Shown in pieces: positions 61,269-64,000 of a DNA stretch of 64,000 nt. The notes under the pieces are model-generated. The model ran no database searches and was not told where the DNA came from. It saw nothing but the letters and a program-made list of their open reading frames with translations. How positions within the stretch are numbered: position 1 is the first letter of the stretch; the number at the start of each line of letters is the position of its first letter. The position numbers and the translations under genes were made by a program. Origin of the DNA: Seriola aureovittata (lineage: Eukaryota > Chordata > Actinopteri > Carangiformes > Carangidae); assembly GCF_021018895.1 (NCBI RefSeq), contig NC_079387.1, forward strand, positions 2,791,083 through 2,855,082. Direction: 5' to 3'.

Positions 61269-62312
61269 GTGAGTTCACTGACTGAGACGTGCAAAAAAGA
61301 GGAGGAGGGGGGGTAAAGCCTTTAAAAAAAAAAAAAAGGTTACTGACAGGAGAGAATCATTAAGAGTCAACCAATACATCAACAACACCACAAAACTTAC
61401 CACATGAGGAGGTTGGGGTTGTGAAGTGAGCCAACCAGCAGAGTCAGGCTGAAGCGCCTGAGCTGTACATCTGCACTGGACGTTGTAGTCAGATGGTAGC
61501 CACGCATGAATGAAACAGCTCATGTCAATCAGTGACTGCAGGTTGCATTTGATTCCCAGTCAGAACTCGCAACTGTAGATTGACAGAGAACTTTGCTGTG
61601 TCACAGTTTAGACATTTTATCAATCACCTCTAAGTTCTGAGTGAAGATCAATATCAATATCTTTGTTTAGCTTTATTAGAATCAGACAGAGTGATACCTC
61701 TGATCTCTCTTGCCCATCGACACCCAGGGAAAACATTTAATTTTACCGCCATAATCACCCAATACATCAGTGTCACACACAGTCCTGACACCTGACCTGC
61801 ACTGCACGGTCTCCTTATGAGCGACAATATTACACACAGATATTGGTATAGGAAACCAATAACAGGGTTATTATTTGATATGTCACCAACCTATTTTACA
61901 TAGAAATGGCTAAAAGTAAAATTTAAATTTGATTACATTATCTCATGAGTTAAATGTCAGCATAATGTTTTACTTTTTGCACAGTATAATGGATTGAAAA
62001 TCATGATTAATTGCTTAAAGAAGCTGGTATTTCCTCCATATAGAAGCATGTACTCAATGGTTAACTAAATAAATACATTACATTCAGGCAGCACATAGCA
62101 TCATATCAAATGTATGTTTTTTTTCCTCCATTCTCCCTATTAGACTTTTTTGCTTTGACTCTGCCTGATGCTGCTCACAATATGTTGCTCTGAGTTGAGT
62201 TCACTTCTTCACATCTTCATCCTGCTGTCGAAACTAGTTTGCCTGCAGTACTGTGTTTTCACTCACGCCATCACTTAGTCACGGCCATTCACTGTAGCTG
62301 TTGGACACTGTA

Positions 62313-62315
<3 letters not shown>

Positions 62316-62361
<46 letters not shown>
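62316..62361 (+). repeat. (GT)23 microsatellite
   Basis: Perfect array in RAMP1-like intron 2. Confidence 0.97.
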
Positions 62362-62362
<1 letters not shown>

Positions 62363-62550
62363 CAGACAGTGACTCGGAGAAGTGCTTTTTTCTCCCATCC
62401 AACAGCAGCAGTCAGAAGATGAGTCAGACAGGAGCTGGGAGCAGCACCCACAGGACAAAGCTACTGTCAAAACTGAGAGATTTCCCTCCTGACTCGGTCA
62501 TCCTCTCTTCGTCCAGCATGTAACTGGTGGTGGTGCTCTGTGTGTATGCA

Positions 62551-62582
62551 TGTGTGTGTGTGTATGTGTGTGTGTGTGTGTG
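62551..62582 (+). repeat. (GT)n microsatellite
   Basis: Array with one AT interruption. Confidence 0.95.
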
Positions 62583-62678
62583 CAGTCTCATCATATGAAA
62601 AAAAATATAAAAATCATACAGGCACATAGAGCGTTTGATGCAACAATGTTTGATGCCATCATTGACATCCATCGGTTT

Positions 62679-62730
<52 letters not shown>
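62679..62730 (+). repeat. (TAA)17 microsatellite
   Basis: Perfect trinucleotide array; its Asn-repeat reading frame is an artefact. Confidence 0.97.
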
Positions 62731-64000
62731 GTGTGACCAGTGGGCTTAAATCTACACAAGGTAACTTTTGAAAGATGAATGTAGACAATCTTCCTCTTAC
62801 ACATGAAAAGCTGAATTCACAGGCAATAACGTGCATGCTTTATAAATTCAATACACCCAGGGGTTTTGCTGCTGCAGCCTTACTTTGTCTGGTGTGACCA
62901 GTAGCCTGTGTTGACAAAGAAAACCTGCCTCGAAGCTGTATTCACCACTTGTGGCCGCAGTGGTCGCTGTCTCAGACTCTGCCTCTAGCTGTTATAACCC
63001 TGCCCGTCTACATAGATCATAATTAGCTGTGCTGTTACATCTGTGGAGCTAAAAACCCTCCCTTTTTTTTTTGTTTCTGTAAATGTTTTTCCCACTTGTA
63101 ATTTGTCCACTTGTCAGCAAACAAATTATATGGACAGCGAAGACGTTTCTCAGGAGAGATCCGACCACAACACACGCTATATGCTATCCGGCAGAGCAAT
63201 CCAGTACAGAGTTATCAGGGCCCGCATCACATAGTCAACCAAGTAGTGGAAAGAAGGGTCTAATTAATTATAGAACTGAAGTGGTTTGTCCTTTTAAGTG
63301 AAACCACAGGCTTCAATCAGCATGAATCCCAGAGTAGTTTAGATCCACTGTGTTGTTCTATGAGGTCACTCAGATCTCATGTGAATATACCCATTTTATT
63401 CTGAGCGTAAACTGTGGTAGAAATCCCCCAGGATGCTAATTAATATTATTACATATATATTATTCATCACAAGGATATTTACAGTTTATAATAACAAAGA
63501 TAATTATGCAGCTTTACTGCTACTACTTTACTGCTCTGTATTTCAGTTGAATATAGCACAAAAGTATCTCAGTCACACTCATCTCTAGATGAGCCCTTGA
63601 ATTATTAGATAAAGATGCATCTTCTCTCAGACACTTTGCTTCTGTGCAATCAAGTGCTTTTGTTGATCCGTGGCTGTTTTTCTCCAAGAGAAAATAAACA
63701 GTCCCTGTGGGTTGTCTGTAAACACGACTGAGGAAAAACTCTTTGAAAGGAGATAGCTGAAAAAACTGTAATCAGGTACTCTTTCTCTTTTTTTGTGTAC
63801 CAGTGATGATCAGTTATTCTTCATGTCTTATCTACACATACTGTCTGCTACAAACACCCACAACCGTCGTGTCAGTCTCTACGCCATGTGACTGATAGCT
63901 CTGAGGCTACAGTGATGCAAATTATCCTCTATTGAAGGATTTTCTAAATTAGTAACATGAGTCAAAGAAACATTGGAGAGTTTCTTGCCAAAATTTTTTA

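Larger units (their letters stand above)
61269..64000 (+). other. ramp1: RAMP1-like intron 2 (5' part, continues beyond window)
   Basis: At least 2.7 kb of sequence after the exon 2 donor with no match to the expected RAMP last exon (no Trp-Pro-Asn region and no membrane helix in an open frame). It contains (GT)n arrays at 62316-62361 and 62551-62582, a (TAA)n array at 62679-62730, and otherwise AT-rich unique sequence. The intron boundary on the right is inferred. Confidence 0.65.

Noticed and set aside
61275..61523. 82-codon minus-strand frame next to RAMP exon 2, with a GTAAGT donor at about 61400
   Set aside because: Lies antisense in the RAMP intron, no domain; donor alone is weak evidence.
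62424..62804. 126-codon minus-strand frame with poly-Ile
   Set aside because: Poly-Ile is simply the (TAA)n microsatellite read backwards.
1..64000. tRNA, rRNA, snoRNA or known microRNA genes
   Set aside because: No cloverleaf, A/B box pair, rRNA-like stretch or familiar mature microRNA sequence was recognised by reading; a covariance-model scan was not possible.

Overview
The window looks like nuclear DNA from a ray-finned (teleost, probably percomorph) fish. The grounds are interrupted coding sequence with GT-AG introns, a receptor activity-modifying protein (RAMP) gene split as in vertebrates, very many long (CA)n/(GT)n microsatellites, and several dispersed repeats I recognise from memory of percomorph genomes. 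There are no operons, bacterial promoters, rRNA or tRNA genes, CRISPR arrays or intact transposase/reverse-transcriptase genes that I can see.

Only the right-hand fifth has coding exons I would defend. At 55748-55811 (minus strand) there is a first coding exon: a start codon in good context, a hydrophobic signal peptide and a consensus phase-1 splice donor. It sits in a CpG-rich stretch with CCAAT boxes upstream. I cannot name the gene. No following exon is convincing, so its first intron may fill the rest of the window to the left edge. About 3.3 kb away and pointing the other way is the start of a RAMP1-like gene: exon 1 (59089-59143, signal peptide) and exon 2 (61130-61268, with cysteine spacing identical to human RAMP1). 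The last exon, with the remaining ectodomain, membrane helix and tail, is not before position 64000. The two genes form a divergent, head-to-head pair.

From 1 to about 55.7 kb the sequence is non-coding as far as I can tell. It holds microsatellites (dense around 20.8-23.0, 45.3-46.7 and 50.0-51.0 kb), homopolymer runs, C-rich quadruplex-type blocks near 51.5-51.85 kb and fragments of dispersed repeats. The repeats include two members of a long-inverted-repeat MITE-like family at 12.8 and 15.2 kb and a nested insertion at 23.2-23.9 kb. Several islands rich in TAATTA-type homeodomain sites look like conserved non-coding elements (for example 6.4-6.8, 20.05-20.3, 34.2-34.4, 48.4-48.6 and 52.0-52.3 kb). 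That pattern fits a large regulatory intron or gene desert. A handful of short segments have good splice sites or a start codon plus donor (notably 47241-47363 minus and 7625-7731 plus); they are listed as weak candidate exons.

I found no clear sign of a new biological system. The points most worth following up are the identity of the minus-strand secreted or membrane protein, the 19-G tract just inside its first intron, a POU/forkhead-site hairpin at 46.5 kb, and a (GT)n/(CA)n inverted pair at 21 kb.
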